NCBI GenBank assembly: GCA_903813345.2
Contig: CAIIXF020000003.1
Coordinates: forward strand, 7,961,815-8,025,814
Length of the DNA: 64,000 bases
Source of the DNA: Owenia fusiformis
Lineage: Eukaryota; Annelida; Polychaeta; Sabellida; Oweniidae
Reading direction: 5' to 3'
In this document: positions 26,240 to 39,394 of the stretch, one piece after another
Position numbering within the stretch: the first letter of the stretch is position 1
Layout: every line of letters begins with the position of its first letter
The notes under the pieces: generated by a model
Databases searched by the model: none
Told to the model about the DNA's origin: nothing
The model's input: the letters and a program-made list of their open reading frames with translations, nothing else
Translations under genes and position numbers: made by a program

Positions 26240-26800
26240 GTCAAATTAGCCAGTACCACTTACCCTTAGTGGCTACATAAGATAATCATATCCAGCCAGT
26301 AGAATCTCACAACAACCTCCAGATCTAGCTGTGGACTCACGCCACATGGCAATATAAGCCAAGGTGAAAATTGAATTATCTGTTACATAGGACAACATTA
26401 TTACAAGAGGAAACCTGCTTGTCCTACCAGAGTTTTTGTATTTGTAGCTATATTTTTCATTAAGGATCCAAAGACATCTGAGAGGGTTTATGGCAAACAA
26501 TACACTCATTTTACATGTATCACAAGTCAAATTAGCCAGTACCACTGAGCCTACCCTTAGTGGCTACATAAGATAATCACATCCAACCAGTAGCATCTCA
26601 CAACAACCTCCAGATCTAGCTGTGGGCTCACGCCACATGGCAATATAAGCCAAGGTGAAAATTGAATTATCTGTTACACAGGACAACATCATTATAAGAG
26701 GAAACCTGCTTGTCCTACCAAAGTTTTTGTATTTGTAGCTATATTTTTGTTAAGGATCCACAGACATCTGAATGGGTAATGGGAAATGACACACTCATTT
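26240..26800. repeat. Direct tandem duplication, 286-bp unit
   Basis: The block starting GTCAAATTAGCCAGTACCAC at 26240 recurs at 26526 with about 95 percent identity over roughly 260 bp, including CAACAACCTCCAGATCTAGC. The right end (GTTAAGGATCCACAGACATC) is repeated a third time at about 26978-27020. Confidence 0.85.
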
Positions 26801-29800
26801 TATATTATCAGGAAGCTACCAGTAAAAGATGCACACAGATGTTATTTTTCGTATGTTTTACTTTGTTATCTTTGATGTTATCATTGAAAATTATTATGAT
26901 ATTGATTTTCTTATTCTCAATAAAACACAAATTGGTCTCTTAATCATATCTTTTTTTATTTGCAGATATGCTTTTCGTTAAGGATCCACAGACATCTGAA
27001 TGGGTAATGGCAAACGACACAAATCAAATTTAAATCTCCCATGCATATGAACTTCATCCCAAAAAGAGAGCTCAAGCTAAAAAAATGACACATTAAAAGG
27101 TATCATAAGGAGGGCAGATCAGCTATGCACTAAGACGGAGGGGGGCATATTTGTGTGCTATGTTGATGAAAATGGAAACGCATTCATATATTCTCAAAAT
27201 GTTTTTATAAAGTATCAAACTGAGGAAATTCATCCAAAGGACGGATAACTTTATTTTGTTTAGACTTACCACTATAAATAAAAAATAAAAACAAACAAAC
27301 AAACATATATTCCCAAAACGATGAAACTTTTACGAAGTATCAAACTGAGGGAATTCATCCCAAGGACAATGGTGGTGATAGACGCTACAATTCCAGGGGA
27401 CATGCAACACATTTTGAGTGAGCCTGATATCCTGAATGCTCTCACTCAAAGACAGCAACAAGGCAGAATATATACATGAGAAATGTGTTTCATGGATAAG
27501 GAAATATTAAAGTAGTATACATTACCACTGATGAAACTGCCCCCTTATGCCTTATCCATATGCCAAACTTCTGAGAATAGAGTAAACATTGATCGACTTG
27601 AAAACACTCAGAGACACTATTGCCAAAGTGACTGAACTGATTAACTATTTACTATTTATTGGCCCTCACAATCTCAACAAAGCAATCAAACGTAAACCCA
27701 TCTAAGGCAGCAGATTGGTTAAAGAAGTAAAGTTGCAATGAAAACAATTACAACTGTTAATCAGAAAACTACAATCTGCGGCAAAATGTGTCATAGTTGG
27801 ACAAATATATATCTCCAGATTGTTAAACTGGTTTAGAATACAACCACACAAATGAAAAAAAAACTATTCCCAATGAAATATGCAAATATTGAGTTTCTTC
27901 TGTGATGCTTTCAAGAAAACAGTTCCTGTATATCATTTGCCAGTAAAGTTAAATTTTGCAGGTGTTCTAGGTGTTAAGATCACACCACTTTGCAGTCAGA
28001 CAAAGATCAATGTTGATGTGTCAGATGCAGCTACAGGTAGGGAGTCCCTATCACAATCTCTACATTAGGCTGAGGATGTCACCCTCTCCTATATCTACCT
28101 CAGTTGCCACAACCTCTACTGTAACTATAGCAGATCTCAGTCACAGGATGCCAAACCACTGTACATCAGTTGCCATAATTTCAAAAGTAGCATGCCCTGA
28201 CTCCATTCGAAAGATCATTATGCCCCTGCTTAGTAGACAAGTGCTAGCAGTTCTTGAGTGAACAGATGCATCATTTCTGAATAACCATTCAACACACGAT
28301 GAGCTTATGATTTTGGTGAAAAAATATAATCAATTTCACTTTTGGGGCATGTATTTACTGATCTAAATATACCATGTGGGAGTGTATGACTGTATGAGGT
28401 GCATGTTACAGCCTCTGTATTAACCACTTTGCAGTGCAAACAACCCTGTGGGGAAGTATCTCTGAACTTTCTGACTCGTACACTCTGCAGGAAATATGCA
28501 GTGAACATTTGAAAATTCATGAAGAAGTGAAACTTCCTAGATGAATACTCTTCACTAAAAGTCAAATCAATTGTAAGTCATCAACAATCTATTGCCCATA
28601 AAAATGCAGATTCTATCAAAAAGCATCGAACTTCAACCGATCTGAATAAAAGGTTAAATTATATTCGGTTGAGTGAAACAAATAAGAATATAAATTAATT
28701 CTACATATAACTACAGTGTAGCATTAGGCATTATGAAAATCTAATGCCATTTTTGAATGTGAGTAGAATATGAGTGAGGTGAATAGTGTTCCAAAGAGAG
28801 ATATGAATTCATTCTGGCTAGGTCGTCATTTGTAATACAGTGAACACCTTATTGAATGTCATGACAAATCTAAATGTACATGTTCTGTACATGTTCATAC
28901 CTTTTCAGGCCACATTTGGGGCTCCTCGCAGTGGTTTTAATGGTGAAATTTGATGCACTCAATCAATCAAGTTTTTTTAAAGAAAATATCATTAAGTATC
29001 AGTTCTTACAATTTTATATACTAGTAAAGTATAAATCAAATCAGACATGCATGTGAAGGCATACATTATTACAGATGTTCATAAACAATATGTGTAAATT
29101 ACTGCAAACTTATGGGATATAATTCAGAGGACAATGTCCATTAATAAATGAGATGCAACCTCTAGCCAAAGTTATATATACAGATTCCAAATGGCTTGGT
29201 CGAGAGGGTGGATCTATGCATTGTAATACATGCAAAAAGGAACAATATTTTCACTAAACCAACCTCAAGGCTATAATGTGTTTCAAAACTCTGTTTTGAC
29301 ATGGGTCAAGTTCCCAATATCAGTCTGCAGTGCAAAAAACAACAATAATGCAATCAGGTTTGACTGCAGCAGGTATTATAGCTGCTCAGGCAAAAAAAGC
29401 TGGTGACATTCATACTCAGTTAGTCACATATACTTTCTCTATCACTTGTCTGATATTAGAGTTTGAGTTTGTCTATAATCCTAGTCAAAGCATGCAAGGT
29501 GTTGCCCTCAAGTCAGGCTTTGAGATGATTTGAAACATGTGTTTGGATAGTAGTACAGCTATACTTATACCGAAACATATTTAACTGTATTTTTAATCAA
29601 GTCGATGAATACATTGATTAACTTAATTATGTAACACATTTTTAATATTTTCTTATTTATTACAGTACTCCAGAATGCACAAAATCATATGAATGTGGGA
29701 CTCCAAAATTACATGAGACTTTTTTTGCTGGGCTGAGTCCTTGCTATTTGAAATTTGAAAAAATGACTGATGCGAACACTGTAAAGTCTAATCTAATTTC

Positions 29801-29916
29801 ATCTGGAATATGGACTGCATCACTTACCTTTTTTCTAAATCGAAATAATCAGAGACCTAAAATTATTTAGGTCTATGATAAATACATGTCATGCAAGATA
29901 ACAAATATCAACTTAC
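26801..29916. other. No gene recognised; downstream of OPLAH exon 2 on the minus strand
   Basis: Further OPLAH exons would be expected in this direction on the minus strand, but I could not find any peptide of that family here. Plus-strand open frames at 27880-28068, 27971-28261 and 29330-29533 have no recognised domain. Fragments around 26966-28070 look like a decayed coding repeat of unknown type. Confidence 0.4.
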
Positions 29917-30108
29917 CAAATCGAATATCTTTGGTCTTGACTGGTTGCCAATATGTAGAATATCTTTGAAGCCTTTGGTAATAAGAAGTGCCATTCGTTC
30001 GCCATTACGTTCAAGTAGTGAATTAGTTGCGACAGTTGTGCCCATGCGTATCCACTCAATGACACTTGAGTCTATAGGTTCTGACGCTGGTAGTGGGGTC
30101 CCAAGCTC
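29917..30108 (-). CDS. OPLAH: OPLAH coding exon 2
   Basis: The exon has 64 codons between an acceptor (TATTTTTCAG) and a GTAAGT donor. It encodes [20 protein letters not shown] and then the RMGTTVATN core of the oxoprolinase N-terminal domain, ending KIFDL. Confidence 0.92.
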
Positions 30109-33100
30109 CTGAAAAATAGGTGTCCGTTAAAGGTGAAATAATCCATTCGATACATTATCTTTAATCACAAGATTATTTCTGATAGAAAAACATTCAATTA
30201 TGGTGAGCAAAAGAGTTTGATTGTAACTGTTAAAGTCTATAGAACTGTATAAAATACCAGATCATTTTGAGATATCATTTTTGTCGATGAGTTGATACCA
30301 AATATCAACACAAGCAAACAGAGAAAAATGAATGATGATATTTGATATCTGAGTGGCAAAGATCAGAAATAGCGAGAAATGATCTGATATTGGACTTCGA
30401 ACTCCCATGCAGTGTCTAGGTATAGATACTGAGGCGGACAGATGAAGAAAATCCCCAAAATTTGGTAAAATAGTTCCCCTTTTCATCGTACATGTGGTCT
30501 ATTTTCACACAACTTATAAAAGATGTATTCATGAATGTTCCACAATCATTATTTTGTGAAAATATCTCAAAATTATTAAATATGAGAAGAAATCACTGCG
30601 GAAGGAATTCTGAGTAAAAGTTGTGTTGAAAATAGTTAACCGCACGTGTTGTTTATTTGTTTATACGCGCAATTCAATCAATGAAATTGTCTAAATTTTA
30701 CAATCACGCGACCTGAGCATGGCACTAGAACCAATTAAGTCAGTTGTATATTACGACATTACCATGCTAACAGTGAGATACCTGCCCCCCACAGTGATAT
30801 ATCACTGCACGGGTGTTTGATTGGACTTAACATTTACTTCTACAGGCCGTCTTATTCACTATTTTATTGCTGATACATTATATTTTTGATTTTACATTGC
30901 TTAAGAACAAAGTAAACATACATGTACAGGGGCGTAGCCAGCAAATGTCAAGGGGTACATTTTTCCTGGTTTACATCACTGTGAGCAAAGTGAAACCCAA
31001 AAGGGGGTGCGGGGGTTCACCCCTGGAATTTTCATTGTTTATGGTGCATTCTAAGCATTTCAAACTATAATTTGTTGATGTTTTTATGAATCCAAATGAC
31101 AACTGAAACTTAAACACTTTGATCTAAAATCACACTAGAAAAATAGCAACTCCCGTGAGGGGCAATTTCCACATAATGAAATATTTTATCGAATACTGAT
31201 CATTGTGAAGATTATATGATAGCAATAACCTGGCATTACTATTATCTTCTCCCTTTTTGAAAAATCTAAACCAAAACATGATAACATATAATTATTAGGA
31301 GGCCCTCCTATGATAACATATAATTATTAGGAGGCCCTCCTATGATAACATATAATTATTAGGAGGCCCTCCTGAAATTATATGGTCAATGAAGGTACAG
31401 TATCTAGTTGGTGGGAAATGGGGTCAAATTTTTATCTAGGTCAAGAACTAGGTCAAATCTTACATTTTCAACCTTTTGTCTATTATCTTTGTCGTTATTT
31501 ATCGAAACGTCTTCATCTTTTTTTCATCATGTAGCTTAGAAACAGCCCTTTCATAATTGTGCCATCAGTTTTTTGATTACTTTTACTGATTTTGAAATAT
31601 GGCGTCCAGAAAGTAGGTCACAACAAAAAGTTCTCAGAAATCGACATATGAGTTATGAGATAGGTGTAGAATTTTCCAAGGAATCCAAATCTGCAAACCA
31701 AATTTCGATCCAACTTCCGGTTCTAAAGTTATGGCGTTTTGAAAATTTCGAAAAAATCGATTTGATGATATCCACATAGAAAGTCAAGAGTAGAGACAAA
31801 AATATTGATAAAACTTAACCTAAAACTTAAACTTAACCTAAAACTTAAACTTAACCTAAAACTTTAACTTAAACTTAACCTAAAACTTAAACTTAACCTA
31901 AACCTTAAACTTAACCTAAAACTAAAACTTAAACTTAACCTAAAACTTTAACTAAAACTTAAACTTAACCTAAAACTTAAACTCAACCTAAAACTTAAAC
32001 TTAACCTAAAACTTAAACTTAACCTAAAACTTAAACTTAACCTAAAACTTAAACTTAATCTAAAACTTAAACTTAACCTAAAACTTTAACTTAACCTAAA
32101 ACTTAAACTTAACCTAAAACTTAAACTTAACCTAAAACTTAAATTTAACCTAAAACTTAAACTTACACTTAACCTAAAACTTAAACTTAACCTAAAACTT
32201 AAACTTAACTTAATATTTAAACTTAACCTTAACCTAGCTAGCTAGCTAGCTACCTACCTACCTACTTACCTACCTTACCTACCTGCTTACCTACCTACCT
32301 ACCCACCTACCTACCTTATCTGACCGATCTGGACATTGTCCGAGTTTGTCTACTAAAAACAAATCTGTCATCTAGTTATTATTCTATCAAAGCATTTTTC
32401 TCCTACTTCCAACTAGCTTTCAACGACTTACTATATGCTCCTGCTAGGAACCTCGGCTGGAATAGGGGGGAAAATATTTTTTATCTAGGTCAAGGTGAAA
32501 GGTCAAAATCTAGGTCAAATCTAAGTTTTTTTTCAAGTTTCTCAAGTTTGTCCTTATACTTCATTATTTCTTGCGATGAATTAAACTGAAACTACATTTA
32601 TGTATTCTCTACAAATTGTTCACTATATGTCAGCATTAAATTTTTACCGTTTTTGAGATATTTGACGTCAAAAAACGGTCAAAAAAGGTCACTTTTCAAC
32701 TTGCTTAAAATTCACCCAACTTTTTTTTAAAAATCATCTGCAACTTCTCAGGAGTTCATATTTAACCTCAGATTTGACATTTGACCTTTAGTTGACCTTC
32801 AGTGACCTTCGAAAGGTCAGAAAAGTTGGTTTTTCAAATTGAGTTTTTTGATTCAAATTTAGGGTTGGCCTAATCATAAAAGACCTACTGAGCTCTAGAA
32901 CAGTAAAATTTTCAAGGTCAAGGGTCACGGTTATCAAATTAGGTCAAAGGTCAAAATCTAGGTCAAATCTAAATTTTTTTCAAGTTTCTCAACTTTGTCC
33001 TTATACTTTATTATTTCTTGCGATTAATTAAACTGAAACGACATTTTAGTATTCTCTAAAAATTGTTCACTATATGTCAGCATTAAATTTTTACCGTTTT

Positions 33101-36100
33101 TGAGATATTTGATGTCAAAAAACGGTCAAAAAAGGTCATTTTTCAACTTGCTTCAATCTGACAAATTATTTTTTTAAAAATCATCTACAAGTTCCCGGGA
33201 GTCCAAATTTGACCTCAGATTTGACCGTTGACCTTTAGTTGACCTTCAATGACCTTCAAAATGTAAGAAAAGTTGATTTTTCAAATTGAGTCTTTGGATT
33301 CAAATTTAGGTCAGCCTAATTACAAAAGACCTACTGAGGTCTAACAAAGTAGAAAGGTCAAAGGTCAAGATCATGAAATTAGGTCACAAACTGTGTATCT
33401 AAGTTTCACAAAGTTCGAGACTACAAACCAATATTTTTAAACAGAAGTTGAAATATACACATTTCTCTAAGGGTTCTACACATATTAGCAATTGAGTATC
33501 TAATAGAATTTTGTCCCAGTTTGAGATATAAGAGTTCAAAAGTTGAAAAAAAGTCAATTTCGAAATTTTTCAAGGTTAAATTTAAACTCGCTTCAAATTG
33601 ACAAAATCTTTTTTGGAAAATCATCTACAAGTTCTCACATCTGACCTCAGATTTGATATTTGTCCTTTATTTGACCTTCAATTTGTCAAAAATGCCTAAG
33701 AGGGCCTCCGTGAGATTGCTTGCAATCTTAAAAAGTCTAGTTATTTGAAATACCTTCTCGAGTAGCATCACTATAAGGTACAGATATGATACCAAATCAA
33801 ATGATCTGCATTTGTGTTATCAGGAATCATATTTCTTTAAAATATGTCCCTAAGGCATCACCATATAAAATTTGAGACCAATCTGTCAACTTGAGTTGTC
33901 GCCCTGACAGATGGACAGATGAATGCACTGACAAACAGACTGTTGAACAGACAGCTTCTCAATATAAATATACTTTTTACACTGAAAAGTTCCCAGAATC
34001 TTTTTGTTTTTCACCTCCCAACCTCCTGTGATTAACCCCTAAACCAAACATGAAACATATACCGGTAGTTAAATTTGAACGGCCTAAGACTAACTCACTA
34101 TACAACACCAGATAGGATGTCATTCAATCAACCCTTATGAAAAGATTTCCACTTTGTGGAAACAACTAAATGTTAGATTTTGGATTTCATTGATATCCTG
34201 TCATGTATTTTGCTGGAACATTATTTCCTCAACACTGAGATTTCCCTGCCATTTCCCTGACATATCTACTGTTTCAAAATTCCCTGACATTTCCAGCACC
34301 TGGACAAATAAATTAATTTCCCTGACATTTCCAGGTGTGTACGATCCCTGTAAGAGGTGATCATTCTATAAACCAGTGGTTACCATTAAACTTACACTTG
34401 TGACATAGTGTATGCATTTTACTTAAAAGCATAAAATGGGGTGTAAATTCAAAGCTCAATGCTAACAACCTAGAGTGAAAACTAAGAAGAGTTAGATACA
34501 GATCCCTTGGTGACCTAGTTAATTCATTCTCCAGTATTGCCCCTTTGATCACATTTCCAGGCACTTCACTTACAGTTAATTTGTCAGTTGAAACAAAAGC
34601 CATGTGTCTCCAAATTACCCTTTTATAACAAACAACTGCACCAACTTAAGAAGATTCCCCAAATTTCATGCTTATTTCTTGCTTACAGTTATAGAACTTG
34701 TGTCATTATAACATCATTCAAATAGCCAGGGTTTTAAATCAATTATGAATTCTGAGTTGTAATATATAAACCATAGAGCATAATAGTTCACATATTCTAG
34801 TTGTCTAAGTAACATACTTTTTGAGATGAATTCTATGGCATGTGTAATGAACTTTGGTCCCATCTCTAAGCTGAAGTTCAAGTTAATTAATCATAATGGC
34901 CATTTAAAGAGATTGAGTCTTCCAGATTTCTATTCTGGACCATCAGTAATGTCCCAATATATATAGGTTATTTACTGGGAGGGATTGAATATGGGTTTTA
35001 TTCCGAGGGACAATATGATATTGACCGAAGGGTAATATGATATTGACTGAGGGAGCGCAGCGACCGAGTGTCAATATCATATAACCCAAGGTCAATATCA
35101 TATTTTCCGAGGAATAAAACCCATATTCAATCCCGACCAGAAATAACCTATTTATTCCATAATACACCCCTGTAAAATGCTACATTTGGATAATGCCAAA
35201 AACGGGAAAAAATAACCGGGAAACCGAAAATAGGTTAATATGCTCCGATACGATTTTTTTCCCGGGGACAATACGATTTTTTCATGTAATACGCTCTAAT
35301 ACGATTTTTTTCCCGGGGACAATACGATTTTTTCATGTAATACGATTCAATGCAATTTTTATTCCTTCATATTTCCCTGGGAAAACAGTAGTATTATGGA
35401 ATAAAATTGCTTATAAAACATCATATATACCTAAGATATATCTTGAGATCAAATCATAAGCACGATATCGACAATATATTGAGGATATCAACAGGACAAC
35501 CAAAAGAACAACCAACTGTCAGAATTGAACGCAATAAGTCGAAAACAGAATACAATGTTTTTTTGGGATTTATCTATATTGTAACCCCTTAGAAGTAATA
35601 AATATGGCTTCTCGAAGCCAAAATAATCTGAAGGAAAAAGCCAATCAGACTGGAACAAATTTGAGCAGGCTTTTTAAATTTAATTTGAATTTCTATTGAT
35701 GTACATGTAAGTGGAAATTCATGGCTAGGAACAATCATCGAATTGATACAGTTAATGAATTAATTCAAGCCTCAGAATTGATAAGTTGATAAACAAACTT
35801 GTTCTACATCAAATAACACGAAAAAATCAGGGGGTTACTCCAATTGTGTTTTTAGGAGACCTGATCTCTTTAAAGGCAGAATCAGATCTATGGGGGTGAT
35901 AAAATTACAAGCAACATGTACAATTCACCTACCAATCTATTTCTTACAATCTCAAATATCTCCCAAAAGATTCCCGATATGTTATAGTGCAAAAATGGGT
36001 GAAAAATATTTAAATTCTCCCAAATAATAAGAATGGTAACCATGCTTATAGAAAAATAATACATTATTGTAAAAATCTTGAGTTTTCCTGAAATAAAGTG

Positions 36101-39100
36101 TGCACTTTAGGTATTTTTAGAAAATAGACATGAAAAGGAATGACAAAAGCCAGAGATATTCTATATTGAAACAAATTTTTGTAAGATCTGATTCTCTCTT
36201 TAATCTCACCATAGCAGGTCATGTTCTACTAACTGTTGTTGTTTACATTTGGGACAAGTTAAGCCCATTTAGGTCAGGCTGCTTTGACCTTCTAGTACAT
36301 TACATTGTTTTAACTTCACAAATAAATTCATACAATTTAGTTTATGACTGATGATAATTTCATATTAAAGTAACATCACCGGCTGTTTTAATCGCAACAT
36401 TGATGGCAAGTCACATTTTTGCATACTAGTGCTTTATGTACGTTTAATCTAGTCGCATTTAAAAGGGGGCGGCACAAGTCAAAACCATACAGGATGGTGG
36501 TGATTAAAAATAATTGATAAGTCGTGTATTTGGCATTTTTTCTTCAATTTTAACATTTAAATCATATTTACCAAAATGAGTGTCTCCAAGGCTTCATACC
36601 AGAGTTTACATGATGCATTTGTCACGAGTTTGAGCTGAAATTTCATTAATACGAAGGGTAATTTTTGCCAGGTTTGTTTTATTGCGGTTAGCATTAATAA
36701 TCTGGATCCATTACCCCATGTACCTAAAGATGCCCCCAAAAGTTTCATTGAAAATAATATGGAAAGAGTTACTTTTATCAACTAGAAAAGGTAACTTTAC
36801 AGCGTAGCAAATCCTAATGAACATCATATTAATCATGAATCTGCACAGTCAGTCACAATATAATATTTACCATCTACTCTTCCATTCAATAACTAGAACA
36901 ACGGCAACGCCAAAGCGTAGCGAATCCCATCAACAGAAATGGCTGGCATTTTTACAAACGAAATATATAGCAAATATTATAAAATAACACACATAAGAAA
37001 GGCCACCATTTTCAAAATGGTTGCTCACTAGCCAAGTTGTCATCAGAAGTAATATGCTTTTTTATAGTATTCACATACCAAATATGAACAAAATCGCTCC
37101 ACTACTTTTCGACTTATAGTAAAATACTTTAAAACGGTGGCCATTTTTCAAAATGGCCGCCTTCTACCAAAAGTGTCATTAGACAGTGTGCCATGCTTAT
37201 AGTATTCACATACCAAATATGACCAAAATCGCTCCACTACTTTTTAAGTTATAGCAAAAATCGTAAAATAACGAGCAAAGGCCGAGTAAAATATGTTTAA
37301 ATGGCGGCCATTTTTCAAAATAGCCGCCTTCTACCAAAAGTGTCATTAGACAGTGAGCCATGCTTATAGTATTCACATACCAAATATGAACAAAATCGCT
37401 CCACTACTTCTTGAGTTACAGCAAAAATCATAAAATAACGAGTAAAGGCCGCCATTTTTCAAGATGGCTGCCATGTGCTTCTTTAATATCTACATTTCTA
37501 GCTTTATCAATGTGCTATATAATTTTTTTACATTTAAAACATATTGCTATTACAGTTTTACATATTGCACCTTAATTACTGTAAAATCGGCACTAAAATG
37601 GCCACCATTTTTAAATGAGCGGCCATTTTGAAAATCAGCTTTCAAGCAGAACTTCTACCTCCATAGGGTATATGTGTACAAAATATGAACAAAATCGGGC
37701 CAACGGTATTTGAGTTATTGCCCGGACGGAAGGACGGACGTACGGACGGAGGCGTTCCCTAAATCCCTCCGAACTTCGTTCAATGGGATAATAATTCATG
37801 CACACAAAATATTCAGTTAATCTGATTGGTTTCAACTTAAGTCCCCATGCGTATGATGTGTGCCATGTTTTTTCTAGTGGTTTTGTTTTGTTCTATAGAG
37901 TTTGTTATTCAGTTTTACTTCCACAAAAATGGCACCCATTACATTCACATGTAGAGAGTGTTTGCATATATATATGGTCAAGTTAGTGCATTGCTAATAA
38001 GATTGACAACTGCGTTTGAAGATTACAGTATCTTATTTGATATAACATGTCTGATACAGGGGCCGATCCAAGAACTAACAAGGGGGGGGGGCCAAATTTA
38101 CAGTTCGAGAAAAAATTTTGGGAATTTTGAGGCCTATTTTCTACAAAATTTGCCCTGAAATTAAAAAAATAAGGCCTTAGAAGGTCCAGTAATGACTTAA
38201 AGGCCCACTTTTTGAGGACTTAAGGTCTTTTTTGGCCCAAAATTTTATCCTCTGTTGCGGTATAATCGGGCTACAAAATCACCTCCACATTTGAAGAGTC
38301 GGCATTAACATGTGAATATCCACTTCAACTTTTTAAGTTCTATTTGTCATTATGGACACAAATTCCACTATATTTGGACTTACTAGGACGGAGAAAATAG
38401 AACACGGAATGCACTGAGGTAAGAATTTATTACATGTGCGACAGCATGTAATTTTCATACCTATAGTAATTCTTTATGTTCCCCACTGTATGCTAACATC
38501 AATTAATGACGTGTGGTATTCGGGAACTAGCGGGGTAAATGATGGTGGCAACCAAGATACGTAACTTTGACTGTCTGTCATCTCTAAGCTCTGAGTTTTT
38601 CCCTTCCTTTGGGTAAGTAAGAAGGGACTTCCGGTCAAAACACGATACAAACGATATTCATTTTATGTATCGATACAGCTCGTATCGGAGGTGATTTACT
38701 TGAGCGCTCGAGCGCTTGCGCACCCCTAATATATACGCTACCATAGTATTTTTAAACACCTTGTACATTTGATTACGTCACAGCTAGGAGTGTGACCCTC
38801 GGTTGTTACACTTGTTTTGTTGTTAAACGATGAGTATCGACGACATGCAATGTACTATATTAGTATATCACAAATGGGTCGAGCATTTGAACGGTATATA
38901 CGAGATGACAGTTTCTTGAAGTTTGAACATGTGCAGTGTGTCCATGTGAAAAGAAATGTCAGATTGAATTGAAAATGAAATTGGGTTACCTCCTCTAAAA
39001 TTCTTCTAATTCCCTCCCTCGGCGCGTCTGGATAGTTTGCAGGATCTTCTGACAGTAGTTTCAAGACCCTTGTCTTACCCTGTGGGCATCTGGCCCAAAC

Positions 39101-39142
39101 ATCAGTGAATGTTCCTCCACGGTCTATCGCAAATTGGAACAT
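29917..39142 (-). CDS. OPLAH: 5-oxoprolinase, first two coding exons (partial gene)
   Basis: ATP-dependent 5-oxoprolinase opens 5-oxo-L-proline to L-glutamate in the cytosolic glutathione (gamma-glutamyl) cycle. Exon 1 is 39142-38990 (51 codons) and exon 2 is 30108-29917 (64 codons). Both are phase 0, so they join cleanly. Exon 1 holds the family's N-terminal [17 protein letters not shown] and [20 protein letters not shown]. Exon 2 holds [18 protein letters not shown] and [20 protein letters not shown]. These are the actin-like, ATP-binding start of the hydantoinase A/oxoprolinase fold. A full protein is about 1,290 residues, so roughly 90 percent of it must lie further left. The start ATG at 39142 is the first in frame after a non-ATG extension and gives the usual short N-terminus. 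Confidence 0.93.
30927..31045. repeat. MITE-like interspersed repeat fragment
   Basis: The fragment GGGGCGTAGCCAGCAAATG, followed by AAGGGGTACATTTTTCC and later GGGGGTTCACCCCTGGAATT, has relatives in the window at about 38056 and 47283 (CCGTGGCCAGGTTTTGCCAA, then GGGGTTCACT). Confidence 0.55.
31278..31373. repeat. Three identical 32-bp tandem copies
   Basis: The unit ATGATAACATATAATTATTA plus GGAGGCCCTCCT starts at 31278, 31310 and 31342. The copies are essentially identical, and GGAGGCCCTCC is itself a palindrome. Confidence 0.92.
31810..32232. repeat. 18-bp minisatellite (CTTAAACTTAACCTAAAA)n
   Basis: More than twenty slightly varied copies of ACTTAAACTTAACCTAAA run without interruption. 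It resembles a degenerate telomere-type repeat (CCTAA core) but is intronic. Confidence 0.92.
32233..32322. repeat. Microsatellite (CTAG)n then (CTAC)n
   Basis: Tetranucleotide runs CTAGCTAGCTAG pass into CTACCTACCTAC with scattered substitutions, directly adjoining the 18-bp minisatellite. Confidence 0.92.
32480..33700. repeat. About 450-bp tandem units rich in AGGTCA
   Basis: A block from AGGTCAAAATCTAGGTCAAA through AAACGGTCAAAAAAGGTCA is present at about 32498 and 32948, with a more diverged third copy from about 33390. AGGTCA or its complement TGACCT occurs dozens of times, including AGGTCAAAGGTCA at 32941-32953. Confidence 0.85.
34964..35150. repeat. 187-bp near-perfect palindrome
   Basis: The left arm starts TAGGTTATTTACTGGGAGGG, and the right arm ends with its complement (CCCGACCAGAAATAACCTA). 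The centre, GAGGGAGCGCAGCGACCGAG, is GC-rich. This is typical of a small foldback MITE. Confidence 0.88.
35160..35402. repeat. Internal direct repeat flanked by short inverted ends
   Basis: The block ACGATTTTTTTCCCGGGGAC plus AATACGATTTTTTCATGTAA occurs twice in tandem (about 35250-35345). ATTCCATAATAC at about 35155 and GTATTATGGAAT at about 35391 are inverted relative to each other. Confidence 0.7.
36995..37470. repeat. 167-bp tandem units with GGCCGCCATTTT motif
   Basis: The block CTTCTACCAAAAGTGTCATTAG through CCAAATATGAACAAAATCGC repeats at 37161 and 37328, with a partial earlier copy from about 36995. It is followed at about 37720-37790 by CGGACGGAAGGACGGACG and the TCCGAACTTCGTTC tail of a common invertebrate repeat. 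Confidence 0.8.
38990..39142 (-). CDS. OPLAH: OPLAH coding exon 1
   Basis: The exon has 51 codons from an ATG (CAT at 39140-39142), ending ILEE at a GTAACC donor (GAGGAG followed by GTAACCC). It contains the glycine-rich DRGGTFTDV phosphate-binding motif of the family. Confidence 0.93.
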
Positions 39143-39394
39143 TTTCACGCTGTCCAAAACTGCAGCGCCTGCACTTGTAGTCTCGCGAGATTTGGTTGCA
39201 AGATTGACAAAATGTAAACCTCAATAAAGGGGGTTTTATTTTGAAAATAACTATCAAAATAAGATTTATATCATACTTATACCATGTAGGTACACTCAGG
39301 AAAAAAATGGCTGAAAATGTTACCTCTATAAGTCACATTCTTCGATTTATTAGAAGTAGGTCACATACGTGAACTTGCGAGAAAACAAACCAGC
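39143..39394. promoter_or_regulatory. Bidirectional OPLAH/EXOSC4 promoter with CGCG element
   Basis: Only 252 bp separate the two divergent start codons. The palindrome TCTCGCGAGA lies at 39181-39190. In mammals this exact element is bound by BANP and is enriched in CpG-island and bidirectional promoters. No TATA box is obvious at an appropriate position for either gene. Confidence 0.75.

Larger units (their letters stand above)
30109..38989 (-). other. OPLAH intron 1 (8.9 kb), repeat-filled
   Basis: The intron is bounded by good GT-AG sites. It contains a MITE-like fragment (about 30927-31045), a 32-bp triplicate, an 18-bp minisatellite, AGGTCA-rich tandem units, a 187-bp palindrome, a 167-bp repeat and a further MITE-like fragment (about 38056-38160). 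No nested gene is supported. Confidence 0.8.

Noticed and set aside
27880-28261. Two overlapping plus-strand ORFs as a gene
   Set aside because: There is no recognised domain, stops surround them, and the neighbourhood looks like decayed repeat.
31810-32232. Chromosome end or telomere
   Set aside because: The array lies inside an intron between two OPLAH exons and is degenerate in an 18-bp rather than a 5-6-bp period.
35193-35592. Open frames with repeated [12 protein letters not shown] peptide
   Set aside because: The frame is created by a tandem DNA repeat inside a MITE-like structure; no ATG start is supported.
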